A stretch of DNA of 50,229 nt from an uncultured Clostridia bacterium (GCA_947627455.1 CANQWC010000014.1:1-50229); one strand, 5' to 3'. Numbered from the stretch's first letter, positions 1-8,265 are shown. Notes: generated from the sequence alone by a model not told the origin. Translations and numbers: made by a program.

Positions 1-225
1 ATGTCCGACAAAAAACTTGCCAAAATGGCGCGTTCCTCCGACCCGCAGGTTTTCACCGAGAGCATTTTCCCGAAAGCCTTCGGCGACGCTGCACAGGATA
101 GTTATGTCGAGTCGCAGGATACATATACCTCGCTTTTTGAGGATAAGGGTAAGTATAACGCGATTATGAGCGCACTGGCGGAGATTATTTATAGGGAGAT
201 GAGGAAAGGAGATGGCAGGAAATAA
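1..225 (+). CDS. hsdR: Type I restriction enzyme subunit R, C-terminal end (partial)
   Basis: The frame is open from the first base, so this is probably the last 74 residues of a longer gene cut by the window edge. The segment ESIFPKAFGDAAQDSY followed by a LFEDKGKYNAIM-like helix resembles the helical C-terminus of HsdR, the ATP-driven translocase and nuclease subunit of type I restriction-modification systems. That domain docks HsdR on the HsdM/HsdS methylase core. No motor or nuclease motif is visible because those parts lie outside the window. The end overlaps the next gene by 14 bp, which suggests co-transcription. Recognition is by family resemblance of a short segment only. The ATG at base 1 is probably an internal methionine. 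Confidence 0.65.
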   Translation: MSDKKLAKMARSSDPQVFTESIFPKAFGDAAQDSYVESQDTYTSLFEDKGKYNAIMSALAEIIYREMRKGDGRK

Positions 226-1102
226 GATGAGCGCAAAGAATAAAAAACCGATGAGCAGCTTGTTTCTTAACTACCTTATTGAAAGTGAGAGTTTCATAGA
301 TACGAATGCCGATAAATGGATACAAGATTTTAGCTTGAAAGATGTTAATTTGATTAGCGAGATGTCGAAAGCGGCAAATGCTCATATCGTATTTATAGAG
401 GCGTGTTGGGGAGAAATAGGCTGGTGCCTGCCTAAATGGAAGAAAAGAGGTATTAAATTAGGAAATGTTCTCGCTGACCTTAAAAACAATGTTCCTATAA
501 GCATAATAGATGATGAATTATCTGACTGCTTTGAAGAACGAGATATTGAATCGCTCACGATTTTAATCAGCAACCATTTTTCTGATTCAGAAAAAGCAAA
601 ACTTGATTTATCTTTTAATCTGTATTTAAAGCACGAGTATTTTGCATGTGCGGTTTTACTTGCGGGTCTTATCGATTCAACAAGCATAAATCAGGTATTA
701 AAATCAAATGTCGGTGAAGAAAATGCAGCACAATGTTGGAAATGCTATGGGAAAGTGATTCAAGATTATTTTTGTGGAAAATACTTCAGCGGTAAATTTC
801 CTTATGATGAACATTCTAAAGATAATAAGCGAGGAAAAGCTACTATAGAATTTTTCAAATCGATCAAACACGATAGTTGCTTTGATGACAAAAAGGATAT
901 TTTAATATCGTTATCATTTGCTCTTCTAAAATTCTTTGAAGATAGCAGTTGGAAAGATAAAAAAGACGGTATGATCCCATCGTCAGTCAATAGACACTGG
1001 TTAGCCCATAATATGTATGATTATGATGATATAACCAGAGCGGACTGTATAAAGCTGTTTTGTATGTTGTATCAAATGATAGAGTTATACAGTATGCTGT
1101 AA
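212..1102 (+). CDS. HEPN-motif protein of unknown function next to hsdR (putative defence accessory)
   Basis: This is a 296-residue soluble protein with no signal peptide or membrane segment. Near its end (residues about 260-267) it has NRHWLAHNM, which matches the R-x4-6-H signature of HEPN-domain RNases (R261, H266). The motif is followed by a helix like the last helix of HEPN folds. HEPN proteins often act as RNA-cutting effectors or toxins in defence islands. The upstream part (1-200) is not recognised. Its codon use is clearly AT-richer than the genes after 1.5 kb, a sign of horizontal transfer. The start at 212 has AGGAAAGGAG directly before it. ATG 227, with AGGA at 215-218, is an equally possible start. 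It could instead be a catalytically inactive HEPN or an apical sensor protein. Confidence 0.6.
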   Translation: MAGNKMSAKNKKPMSSLFLNYLIESESFIDTNADKWIQDFSLKDVNLISEMSKAANAHIVFIEACWGEIGWCLPKWKKRGIKLGNVLADLKNNVPISIIDDELSDCFEERDIESLTILISNHFSDSEKAKLDLSFNLYLKHEYFACAVLLAGLIDSTSINQVLKSNVGEENAAQCWKCYGKVIQDYFCGKYFSGKFPYDEHSKDNKRGKATIEFFKSIKHDSCFDDKKDILISLSFALLKFFEDSSWKDKKDGMIPSSVNRHWLAHNMYDYDDITRADCIKLFCMLYQMIELYSML

Positions 1103-1172
1103 AAACAGCAATGATTTACGCTGCGCGGTATTGCTTTATAAAATCGGCACTTGCCCTATAGAAGCAAGTGCC
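1095..1172. terminator. Hairpin cluster after the HEPN gene
   Basis: Two inverted repeats are seen. TGCTGT/ACAGCA with an AAAA loop (1095-1110) overlaps the stop codon. GGCACTTGC/GCAAGTGCC (1146-1154 and 1164-1172) is a perfect 9-bp stem with a 9-nt loop. Neither has a strong T-run on the plus strand. On the minus strand the second is followed by GATTTTAT. They probably end transcription of the defence genes. Confidence 0.4.
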
Positions 1173-1511
1173 AAAGAGATTATTTGTAAATGTAGTGTAA
1201 TCGTGGGAATTGGTTGCGGGTCTTTAAGTGTGGGGAACACCGCCCCTCGAGGGGCGGGGGCGTTGCTATCTTTCCTTTTGCGCTATATTCCGACGGGGAA
1301 GGGGTGGCTAAAAATAGCATGAGCGAAGCGAATACCTTTAAAACGGGGTATCAGGGTGCTATGGGCGGGTATCAAAACGATTTGTAGGAACGAAGGCTTT
1401 TTCAGGGGTTCGCGTGTGATTTATCCCCCGCTTTATAAATAATCAATTCGCCAAGACCCCCTCTTCGCTCGGGCGTGCCCGTCGGTTCTTCCCCCAACTT
1501 TCATTTTTCAG
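1173..1511. other. Gene-free spacer with a perfect 18-bp palindrome
   Basis: No convincing gene is present; the short frame from 1131 has no ribosome binding site and runs through hairpin sequence. The notable element is the fully symmetrical CCGCCCCTCGAGGGGCGG at 1240-1257, followed by more G. The tail (1440-1510) is C-rich and leads into the rodA promoter. The spacer separates the AT-rich defence remnant from the housekeeping genes. Confidence 0.5.
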
Positions 1512-1540
1512 TTGAAATTTATCTGAAAGTATGCTATATT
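1512..1540 (+). promoter_or_regulatory. Sigma-A promoter of rodA
   Basis: TTGAAA (1512-1517), a 17-bp spacer and TATATT (1535-1540). Transcription would begin near 1547, which places the rodA start at ATG 1574 and excludes the longer frame from 1475. Confidence 0.7.
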
Positions 1541-1573
1541 ATTCCTATATCGCTTCGGAAAAGGGGAACAGAG

Positions 1574-2740
1574 ATGCCGAAAATAATATTCGGGTATATT
1601 TTTCGATATCTTCGGCGGCTTGATAAAATGCTGCTGCTGCTGACGTCGGCCGTGTGCGGCTTCAGCGTGGTTCTTCTTTACTCGCTCGTCAGAAACAGCG
1701 AGACTCAGACCATCACCAACGCGGCCCTCGACTATACCGACTACCGCACCCAAGCGATCGCCGCCATGCTCGGGCTCGGGGCGTCGCTTATCATCGCGGC
1801 ATGGGATTACAGAAAGTTTTCAAAGCTATGGTTCATATATCTTCCGCTGACGGTCGGGCTGACCTGCCTGACGTTCACCTCGCTCGGCGTCTCGGGGCTT
1901 GAGGGCGCCGACGACAGGGCGTGGATCGAGCTCGGGAGCTTTACGCTTCAGCCCGCCGAGTTTTTGAAGCTTGCGTTCATACTCTCGTTTGCCTACCACT
2001 GCCACAAGACGAAGGACTTCTTCAACAACCCGCTGAACGTGCTTCTGCTCTGCGTTCACGGCGCAATACCCATCGGGCTGGTGATGCTTCAGGGCGACGA
2101 CGGCACCGCGATAATCTTTGTCGCGATTTTTCTCGCGATACTCTTCACGGCGGGAATCTCATGGAAATATATTTTGGGCGCGGGAATTCTGTCCCCGATA
2201 GCCGCGTGGTTCATGTGGAGCTACTATCTCCAGCCCGTTCACAAGAACAGAATCCTCGCGATAATAAACCCCGAAAAGTATGCCACCGCTGACATGCTCT
2301 ACCAGACCAACCTCGCGAAGATAGCCCTCGGCTCGGGCCAGATAAGGGGCAAGGGGCTTTTCGGCGGCGATTACAGCTATGTCCCCGTGAGCCACAACGA
2401 CTTTATTTTCAGCTATGTCGGCCAGACGCTCGGCTTCTTCGGCTGTCTGGGGCTTGTGATACTCTTTGCGGTCATCTGCCTCAGAATTTTGGGCAACAGC
2501 CTTCGCTCGGGCGACGCGCTCGGAAGATATATCTGCGTCGGGGTCTTTGCGTATATCTTTGTTCAGAGCGTTTTAAACATCGGAATGGTCATGGGCATCA
2601 CGCCCGTCATCGGCATAACTCTGCCGTTCGTCTCGGCTGGGGGCACCTCGATGCTCACCTCGACCGTCGCGATAGGGCTTGTGATGTCTGTCCACTATCA
2701 CTCGGCGAAATATGACACGCTGTTCGCGAAGAAAAAGTGA
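1574..2740 (+). CDS. rodA: Rod shape-determining protein RodA (SEDS peptidoglycan polymerase)
   Basis: A 388-residue integral membrane protein with about ten hydrophobic segments, the usual length for RodA/FtsW. SEDS proteins polymerise lipid II into glycan strands with a partner class B penicillin-binding protein. Family features are the GADDRAWIELG segment (residues about 108-118), LQPAEFLKLAFIL, KGLFGGDYSYVPVSHNDFIF and the C-terminal GITLPFVSAGGTSM. The usual GE after DFIF(S/A) is GQ here (SYVGQTLGF). ATG 1574 was chosen because the promoter lies at 1512-1540 and AAGGGG sits at 1561-1566. No class B PBP gene is adjacent. RodA is preferred over FtsW for its short loops and lack of division genes nearby; FtsW remains possible. 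Confidence 0.88.
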   Translation: MPKIIFGYIFRYLRRLDKMLLLLTSAVCGFSVVLLYSLVRNSETQTITNAALDYTDYRTQAIAAMLGLGASLIIAAWDYRKFSKLWFIYLPLTVGLTCLTFTSLGVSGLEGADDRAWIELGSFTLQPAEFLKLAFILSFAYHCHKTKDFFNNPLNVLLLCVHGAIPIGLVMLQGDDGTAIIFVAIFLAILFTAGISWKYILGAGILSPIAAWFMWSYYLQPVHKNRILAIINPEKYATADMLYQTNLAKIALGSGQIRGKGLFGGDYSYVPVSHNDFIFSYVGQTLGFFGCLGLVILFAVICLRILGNSLRSGDALGRYICVGVFAYIFVQSVLNIGMVMGITPVIGITLPFVSAGGTSMLTSTVAIGLVMSVHYHSAKYDTLFAKKK

Positions 2741-2794
2741 AAAAGTAAAACGGCTTGCAGAGCAGAGCTCTGAAAAAAGATTAGGAGGAAAAAT

Positions 2795-4015
2795 ATGCAA
2801 AAGGTAACATTCTCACAAGCGGGCTGCCCGAAGGAGCGCTCAGACGGCCTTATATCAATGTTCCGCGAGTATTTCGGCGCCGAGCCGACGAGGTTTTTCT
2901 CGGCCCCGGGGCGTTCCGAAATCTGCGGAAACCACACCGACCACAACCGCGGAAAGGTCATCGCGGCGGCGGTGAATCTTGACGTCATCGCGGCGGTTTC
3001 GCCGAACGACAGCGGGGTAGTCACCGTGAAGTCCGAGGGCTATCCCGAGGACAGGATCGAGCTTTCGGATCTCTCGGCGGTTGATGCCGAAAAGAACAGC
3101 TCTGCGGCGCTGATTCGCGGGGTTCTGGCGGGGTTTAAAAACCGCGGTCATGAGATAGGCGGCTTTTGCGCATATACCCGCTCGAACGTTTTAAAGGGCT
3201 CGGGGCTCTCGTCGTCGGCGGCGTTCGAGGTGCTCATCGGCACGGTTTTAAGCGGCCTCTATAACGGCGGCGAGGTCTCTGCGGTCGAGATCGCGCAGAT
3301 CGCGCAGTATGCCGAAAACGTCTATTTCGGCAAGCCCTCGGGCCTGATGGACCAGATGGCGAGCTCGGTCGGCGGCTTCACGAAAATCGACTTCAACGAC
3401 CCCGAAAACCCGATAATCGAGGCGATCTCGTTCGACCCGTCCGAGTTCGGCTATCGGCTCTGCATCATCGACACGCGCGGCAGCCACGCCGACCTCACCC
3501 CCGATTACGCTGCCATTCCGAGCGAGATGAAAGCCGTCGCGAGGCACTTCGGCAGGGAATATCTCAGGGGGCTCACCCGCGAAGATATTCTCGGCGAGAT
3601 TGCGGCCCTTCGCGAAAAAACGGGGGACAGGGCGGTGCTTCGGGCGCTTCACTTCATCGACGAAAACAACCGCGTCGACGAGCTTGCCGAGGCCATCGGC
3701 AGGGGCAGCTTCGACGGCTTCCTCTCGGTTATAAACCGCTCGGGCGAGAGCTCGTACAAGTACCTCCAGAACGTCTATTCAAGCGCTCACCCGAACGAAC
3801 AGGGCGTTTCGCTCGCGATTTATCTTGCGAAGGCTCTTCTTGACGGCGAGGGCGCGGCAAGGGTTCACGGCGGCGGCTTCGCGGGAACGATTCAGGCGTT
3901 TGTGCCGCAGAAAAAGCTTGAAGGCTTCGTCTCGGGAATGGAGGCGGTTTTCGGCGCGGGAAGCTGCTATGTTCTTGATGTCAGGCCGTTCGGCGGCGCA
4001 GAGGTGACGTTGTGA
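2795..4015 (+). CDS. galK: Galactokinase-family GHMP kinase
   Basis: A 406-residue cytoplasmic sugar kinase, probably phosphorylating galactose at C1 for the Leloir pathway. All three GHMP motifs are visible: PGRSEICGNHTDHNRG (residues about 39-54), KGSGLSSSAAFE (about 133-144) and HGGGFAGTIQAF (about 353-364). GLMDQMASSVG carries the expected catalytic Asp. Motif 1 departs from the usual GRVNLIGEHTDYN: the Glu before His-Thr-Asp, which contacts the sugar, is Asn. Substrate range may therefore be altered. A good site, AGGAGG at about 2784, precedes the ATG. The gene follows rodA by 54 bp and overlaps trmB, so it is probably co-transcribed. A GH53 galactanase at 29.7 kb supports galactose use. 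No galT or galE is in the window. Confidence 0.85.
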   Translation: MQKVTFSQAGCPKERSDGLISMFREYFGAEPTRFFSAPGRSEICGNHTDHNRGKVIAAAVNLDVIAAVSPNDSGVVTVKSEGYPEDRIELSDLSAVDAEKNSSAALIRGVLAGFKNRGHEIGGFCAYTRSNVLKGSGLSSSAAFEVLIGTVLSGLYNGGEVSAVEIAQIAQYAENVYFGKPSGLMDQMASSVGGFTKIDFNDPENPIIEAISFDPSEFGYRLCIIDTRGSHADLTPDYAAIPSEMKAVARHFGREYLRGLTREDILGEIAALREKTGDRAVLRALHFIDENNRVDELAEAIGRGSFDGFLSVINRSGESSYKYLQNVYSSAHPNEQGVSLAIYLAKALLDGEGAARVHGGGFAGTIQAFVPQKKLEGFVSGMEAVFGAGSCYVLDVRPFGGAEVTL

Positions 4016-4689
4016 GAATGCGCAGAAAAGCCCGCCTCGATGAGCGCTTGGCGGCCTGCGAGGCGAGCGGAAAGCTTCTTATACTCAACGTCGACGACAG
4101 GCATTTTCAGCGGGCGGTCGTCGAAAAGGAATACCTTGACTTCGAGGGACTCTTCGGGAACAAAAACCCCGTTGTGCTTGAGATCGGCGCCGGAAAGGGT
4201 CAGTTTTGCTGCGAGCTCGCGAAGAGAGAACCGAATATAAACATCGTCGCGGTCGAAAAGTCGTCGAACGTCATCGTCGACGCGGCCGAAAAGGCGATAT
4301 CGCTCGGCCTGCCGAACCTTGTGCTCCTGCGCTGCGACGCCGAATATCTCGAAAAATACATACCCGAAAAATCCGTCGCGAGGATATATCTCAACTTCAG
4401 CTGCCCGTTCCCGAAAAAATCATATGCCCCGCACCGCCTCACGCATCGGAAGTTTCTGGAGATCTATAAAAAAATTCTTGCCGACGGCGGCGAGATCCAC
4501 CAAAAAACCGACAATCGGGAGTTCTTTGAGTTTTCTCTCGAAGAGCTTTCGCAGAGCGGCTTCGCGCTTAAAAACGTCAGCCTCGACCTTCACAACAGCG
4601 GGTTTGAGGGCAACATCGTGACCGAATATGAGCAGAAATTCACCGAGATGGGTATGCCTATATACAGATTGGAAGCCTATATTCGTTGA
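4012..4689 (+). CDS. trmB: tRNA (guanine-N7-)-methyltransferase TrmB
   Basis: A 225-residue SAM-dependent methyltransferase that makes m7G46 in tRNA variable loops. VLEIGAGKGQF (residues about 46-57) is the SAM-binding loop, IVAVEKS follows as motif II, and HQKTDNREFF and TEYEQKFTEMGMPIYRLE are typical of TrmB. The highly conserved NFSDPWPKK appears here as NFSCPFPKK, replacing the Asp usually linked to catalysis by Cys and Trp by Phe. Activity or specificity may be changed. GTG 4012 overlaps the galK stop (GTGA); ATG 4018 is an alternative start two codons later. It is probably translated by coupling to galK. Confidence 0.82.
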   Translation: MRMRRKARLDERLAACEASGKLLILNVDDRHFQRAVVEKEYLDFEGLFGNKNPVVLEIGAGKGQFCCELAKREPNINIVAVEKSSNVIVDAAEKAISLGLPNLVLLRCDAEYLEKYIPEKSVARIYLNFSCPFPKKSYAPHRLTHRKFLEIYKKILADGGEIHQKTDNREFFEFSLEELSQSGFALKNVSLDLHNSGFEGNIVTEYEQKFTEMGMPIYRLEAYIR

Positions 4690-4714
4690 AATTGCACAAA
4701 ATTTGACAAAAGCA

Positions 4715-4743
4715 TTGAAAAAATTCGCCGACTATGATATAAT
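4715..4743 (+). promoter_or_regulatory. Sigma-A promoter of the gene at 4787
   Basis: TTGAAA (4715-4720), a 17-bp spacer and a perfect TATAAT (4738-4743). A nearby TTGACA at 4703-4708 is too far from the -10 (29 bp) to serve. The start point would be near 4750, so the gene at 4787 is its own transcription unit. Confidence 0.75.
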
Positions 4744-4786
4744 ATGCACATATTAAAGGCTTGGGCCGAAAGAGGTGCGTATTACA

Positions 4787-5377
4787 ATGAAAAGTCTGAT
4801 TACTGCTTTGTGGGAGCGCTCGGTCAGCAAAAAGCGCGTCGACCCCATAAATCCCGAGGCCGACGCTGAGATGAGGTTTGCCGTCGGCGAGCCGAGAAGG
4901 CCCGAGGACGGGCAGTTTGTCCTCACCGAAAACACCTCGCTGGTTTATCTTGGCGAGGGCGAGGGGGATTTCAGCGTTTACTTGGCGGGTAACTGGCGCT
5001 TTGAGCTTAAGGTCGACAGCGACAGCGGCGCCTGCGTCGATTTCTCGGGGTTCATGTCAAAGCTCACCGCAAGGCGCACCGAGCTCAATATGCCGAGCGC
5101 CGAAAAGCGAACGCTCATCTGCAAAAGCGGCCGCTTGGCGGGCGAGGGCGTCGGCTGTTACAGCGCGTACCCCTCGAATGCGGTGCTCTTTGACGACAAA
5201 AAGAGGATTCTCTGCCTTGGCGACCACGAGGCCGAGGGCGAGGCGGTCGAGTTTCTTGACAGGGCGGTCGCGGTCCTCGGCGAGGGAAAGCTTCTGGCGC
5301 TTTATATCAACCTTGACAACATCGCCGACGACCCGAAAAGCGAGAGCAACCTGATGAACTGCATCGTTTTGGTTTAA
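4787..5377 (+). CDS. Hypothetical protein, 196 residues
   Basis: I do not recognise this family. The protein is acidic and soluble, with no signal peptide, membrane segment or cysteine motif. It has alternating strands and charged turns, e.g. TSLVYLGEGEGDFSVYLAGN in the first half and ALYINLDNIADDP near the end. ATG 4787 was chosen over GTG 4775 because AGAGG (4771-4775) then lies about 11 bases upstream. The gene has its own strong promoter and is followed by a repeat element and a strong terminator, so it is monocistronic. It sits between trmB and a convergent carbonic anhydrase gene; nothing in the context gives its role. Confidence 0.6.
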   Translation: MKSLITALWERSVSKKRVDPINPEADAEMRFAVGEPRRPEDGQFVLTENTSLVYLGEGEGDFSVYLAGNWRFELKVDSDSGACVDFSGFMSKLTARRTELNMPSAEKRTLICKSGRLAGEGVGCYSAYPSNAVLFDDKKRILCLGDHEAEGEAVEFLDRAVAVLGEGKLLALYINLDNIADDPKSESNLMNCIVLV

Positions 5378-5385
5378 AAAATAAC

Positions 5386-5509
5386 GGGAGCGTACATTTC
5401 GCACACATTATCTTCAACATTTGAAAATGTCGCCGCAGGCGACGCCTTGAAATTCTGACCTCTGATTTCTATCTTCTGTCTTCTTGATGCGGCCGCTTCG
5501 GCCACATCT
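5386..5509 (-). repeat. Dispersed intergenic repeat, copy A (reverse orientation)
   Basis: Read on the minus strand this 124-bp segment matches copies at 10698-10819 and 31756-31879 almost throughout. The order is: a GTGGCCGAAGCGGCC-type hairpin, a purine-rich GAAGATAGAA stretch, TTTCAAGG, a second hairpin GTCGCCTGCGGCGAC, then GATAATGTGTGCGAAATG and a terminal CTCCC. It lies in the 3' region of the gene ending at 5377, just before the terminator. Confidence 0.85.
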
Positions 5510-5516
5510 AAAATAA

Positions 5517-5547
5517 CCCCCGACCCGCGGGTCAGGGGGATTTTTTT
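5517..5547 (+). terminator. Rho-independent terminator between convergent genes
   Basis: CCCCCGACCC, loop GC, GGGTCAGGGGG (one bulged A), then ATTTTTTT. This is a very stable stem with seven Ts on the plus strand, ending the gene at 4787-5377. Its T-run reaches the TAA stop of the minus-strand carbonic anhydrase gene. On the minus strand it is followed by TTATTTT, so it may work both ways. Confidence 0.85.
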
Positions 5548-6100
5548 ATCTCAAAAACTCGACGCGGCCCTCTTTGAGGCGATATATCGCGCCTCTGACC
5601 TCGAGGCCCTCGATGCTGCCGATCGCGCCGCGAACCGCGCTGACGCTGTTCAAAACGTTGAGGCGGCAGGCTGCAAGGTCGTCTTTTTCGGGGCCGATCG
5701 CCCGCCTTATCTCGTCGGTGATGCTCTTTGTGAAGCCCTTTGCGCCGCCCGAGATCGCCGCGCCGACCGCGCCGCAGTGGTCATGCCCGAGTATCAGCAC
5801 GAGCCGACACCCGAGGTGCTCGGCCGCGTATTCAATGCTGCCGAGCTGGTGCTCCGAGATGACGTTTCCCGCGACCCTGATCACAAAAAGCTCGCCGAGC
5901 CCCGCGCCGAAGATGCTTTCGGGTACCACCCGCGAATCAGAGCAGGCGACGACCACGGCGTAGGGCGTCTGGCCGTTTTCGGCGGTTTTTGCGCGGATAT
6001 CGGCAGAAAAATCGCCGCCGAGCCCGTCCGAAACATATGAATTATTGCCCGCCTTGAGGCGTTCGAGCGCCTCGGAAGCGGTAAGATTCTTGATTTTCAT
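5546..6100 (-). CDS. Beta-class carbonic anhydrase
   Basis: A 184-residue cytoplasmic zinc enzyme that interconverts CO2 and bicarbonate. Zinc ligands and the catalytic dyad are all present: ACSDSRV gives C53, D55 and R57, and GHDHCGAVGA gives H106 and C109. Its length is typical of bacterial beta-CAs. The longer frame begins with TTG 6121, but ATG 6100 has GAGGAGGGC just upstream, so the shorter start is used. It begins 10 bp after the GH3 stop and is last in the GH98-GH3-CA unit. Why it is grouped with glycosidases is not shown by the sequence; bicarbonate supply during fermentative growth is one guess. Confidence 0.9.
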   Translation of the reverse strand: MKIKNLTASEALERLKAGNNSYVSDGLGGDFSADIRAKTAENGQTPYAVVVACSDSRVVPESIFGAGLGELFVIRVAGNVISEHQLGSIEYAAEHLGCRLVLILGHDHCGAVGAAISGGAKGFTKSITDEIRRAIGPEKDDLAACRLNVLNSVSAVRGAIGSIEGLEVRGAIYRLKEGRVEFLR

Positions 6101-6110
6101 GCTGCCCTCC

Positions 6111-8240
6111 TCAGTCTTCAAGCCTGAAATCAGCGCCGTTTTTGGTGAGGCTGTCGTGGCCTATCCAAAGCGTGAAGCCGCCCGCCTCGGCGGTGAAGTT
6201 CATTTCGGCGTCGTAGAATTTTAACATATCCTCAGATATCTCGAACTCGACATTTTTCTTTTCGTGAGGCTCAAGCCCAACTCTCTTGAAGCCTTTAAGC
6301 TCCCTTAAGGGCCTCACGACGCTGCCCTTGATATCTCTTATATAAAGCTGAACTGTCTCGGTGACGGCGGAATCGCCCATGTTTTCAACGCTGACAGAAG
6401 CAGTTATTTTTTCGCCGCGCCTGATGACGTTTTTGCTGAGAATCGGCTCGGAATAAGCGATTTCGCAGTATGACAGCCCGCAGCCGAAGGAATAGAGCGG
6501 GCGGTTCGGAACGTCCATGTAGTTTGAGACGTATCTCACGAAACTGTCGGTCTCGGGCTTGGGTCTGCCCGTGTTGAAGAGGCTGTAAGAGATCGGGAGC
6601 TGGCCCGAGCAGTAGGGGATACTCATTGAAAGCCGCCCCGACGGATTGACCTTTCCGAAGATTATATCCGCGACCGCATATGAGCCGACGGTGCCGGGCA
6701 GCCATACCTCAACGACCGCCCTTGCGGCTTTCGCGACCTCGGGAATGGCGAGCGGCCGCCCGCCGTAGATGAGCGCGACGGTGTTCTTATTGACCGCGCT
6801 GACCCGAGAAAAGAGCTCGCGGTGGCCATCTGAAAGCGAGATATCGGCAACGCTCATCGATTCGCCCGTGCGCGACTGATCCTCGCCGAGGCAGAGAAGA
6901 ACCGCGTCGCAGGAGGCGATTTTTTCAAGCTCGGTTTCGGTCGGCGCATCGCCCGAAAAGACAAATTCCGTCTCGGGGCAGAGCTTTTCAAGCGCCTCGC
7001 GCAGGGTTACTGTCCTGCTCGCGTCCGCGAAGATCGACCACGAGCCGACGATCTCTTTGCTCTGCGCCAAGTCGCCGACGACGCCGATTTTCTGCCCGTT
7101 TTTCAGCGGAAGAATTCCGTCGTTTTTGAGAAGCACCGTGGTCTCCTCGGCGGCGCGCCGCCCGAGCGCCTGAATTTTTTCTGAGAATATGACCTCTTTT
7201 TCCCGCTCGGCCGAGCCGTCTTTATACGGGTTTTCAAAGAGCCCGAGCTCGTTCTTGAGCTCTAAAACCCGCATCACCGCTTCATCAAGAAGCTTTTCAT
7301 CGACCTCGCCGCTTTTGATCGCGCCCTCGAGGCCGTTGAGATAGCAGTCGCTCATCATGTCGATGTCGCACCCCGCGATGAGGGCCTTTTTCGCGGCGTC
7401 GGCCCTGTCTGCCGAGCTGCCCTGAATGACCGTCTCGCCGACGGCGTTATAGTCCGAGATCACGACGCCCTTAAAGCCCATGTCCTCTCTGAGAACGTCG
7501 CGAAGAAGGTGTCGGTTTGTGGTGCAGGGCTTGCGGTCGATGGTGTTGAACGCGGTCATGACAAGCTTCACGCCCGCCTCAACGGCTGCGCGGTAGGGCT
7601 TGAGGTAGTCCTCAAAGAGGGTGTGCTCGCTTATCTCGGTGACGTTGTAATCCCGCCCCGCGACGGGTGCTCCGTAGGCCGCGAAGTGCTTCACGCAGGC
7701 CGCTATCTTGCCTTTTTTCGAGATGTCATCGCCCTGAAAACCCCTCACGAACGCGGCTGCCATCGCCGAATTGAGATAAGGGTCTTCGCCCGTCGATTCC
7801 ATGCACCTGCCCCAGCGCGGGTCTCTGACAAGATCTACCATCGGCGAAAAGGTGACGTGAACCCCCGCTGCCGATGCTTCCTCCGCCGCCGCCGAAGCTA
7901 TTTCCTCGGCAAGATCGGGGTCAAAGCTTGAACCTATCGCGATCGGGACGGGGAATGCGGTTTTATAGCCGTGAATGACGTCGGCCATGAATATCGCGGG
8001 AATGCGGTGAGGCTGTTTCGCCATCATTCTGTCCTGAAGGTTGCGAAGGTGCTCGGCGCCGTGCTCGCCAAGAACCGTGCCCGTGCGGTAGGGCCGGTCG
8101 GCGTCCATTTTAAACTCCGCGGCGGGGCCCGTTATCATGTCGACCTCGCCGAAGAAGCCGCCGTGAAGCTGTACAAGCTGTTCGATCTTTTCACTTACGC
8201 TCATATCCGCGAGCAAATTTTCAAGCTTTTGTCTGTCCAT
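6111..8240 (-). CDS. bglX: Glycoside hydrolase family 3 beta-glucosidase/beta-xylosidase
   Basis: A 709-residue GH3 enzyme without a signal peptide, so it probably cleaves imported oligosaccharides in the cytoplasm. The N-terminal barrel has GRCMESTGEDPYLN, KHFAAYGAP and GFKGVVISDYNA, in which D263 is the predicted nucleophile. The second alpha/beta domain follows (about 370-560) and the C-terminal fibronectin III-like domain contains ETVQLYIRD and LRELKGFKRV (about 610-700). Exact substrate cannot be read; beta-glucosides or beta-xylosides are usual for this architecture. AAAGGAAG precedes the ATG. It starts 25 bp after the GH98-like gene, with which it probably shares the promoter at 10653-10681. 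Confidence 0.88.
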   Translation of the reverse strand: MDRQKLENLLADMSVSEKIEQLVQLHGGFFGEVDMITGPAAEFKMDADRPYRTGTVLGEHGAEHLRNLQDRMMAKQPHRIPAIFMADVIHGYKTAFPVPIAIGSSFDPDLAEEIASAAAEEASAAGVHVTFSPMVDLVRDPRWGRCMESTGEDPYLNSAMAAAFVRGFQGDDISKKGKIAACVKHFAAYGAPVAGRDYNVTEISEHTLFEDYLKPYRAAVEAGVKLVMTAFNTIDRKPCTTNRHLLRDVLREDMGFKGVVISDYNAVGETVIQGSSADRADAAKKALIAGCDIDMMSDCYLNGLEGAIKSGEVDEKLLDEAVMRVLELKNELGLFENPYKDGSAEREKEVIFSEKIQALGRRAAEETTVLLKNDGILPLKNGQKIGVVGDLAQSKEIVGSWSIFADASRTVTLREALEKLCPETEFVFSGDAPTETELEKIASCDAVLLCLGEDQSRTGESMSVADISLSDGHRELFSRVSAVNKNTVALIYGGRPLAIPEVAKAARAVVEVWLPGTVGSYAVADIIFGKVNPSGRLSMSIPYCSGQLPISYSLFNTGRPKPETDSFVRYVSNYMDVPNRPLYSFGCGLSYCEIAYSEPILSKNVIRRGEKITASVSVENMGDSAVTETVQLYIRDIKGSVVRPLRELKGFKRVGLEPHEKKNVEFEISEDMLKFYDAEMNFTAEAGGFTLWIGHDSLTKNGADFRLED

Positions 8241-8265
8241 GTCGATCTTCCTTTCGTGCTTTTAT

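Noticed and set aside
1475-1573. Longer N-terminus for rodA
   Set aside because: It would include the promoter at 1512-1540, and homologues begin near ATG 1574.
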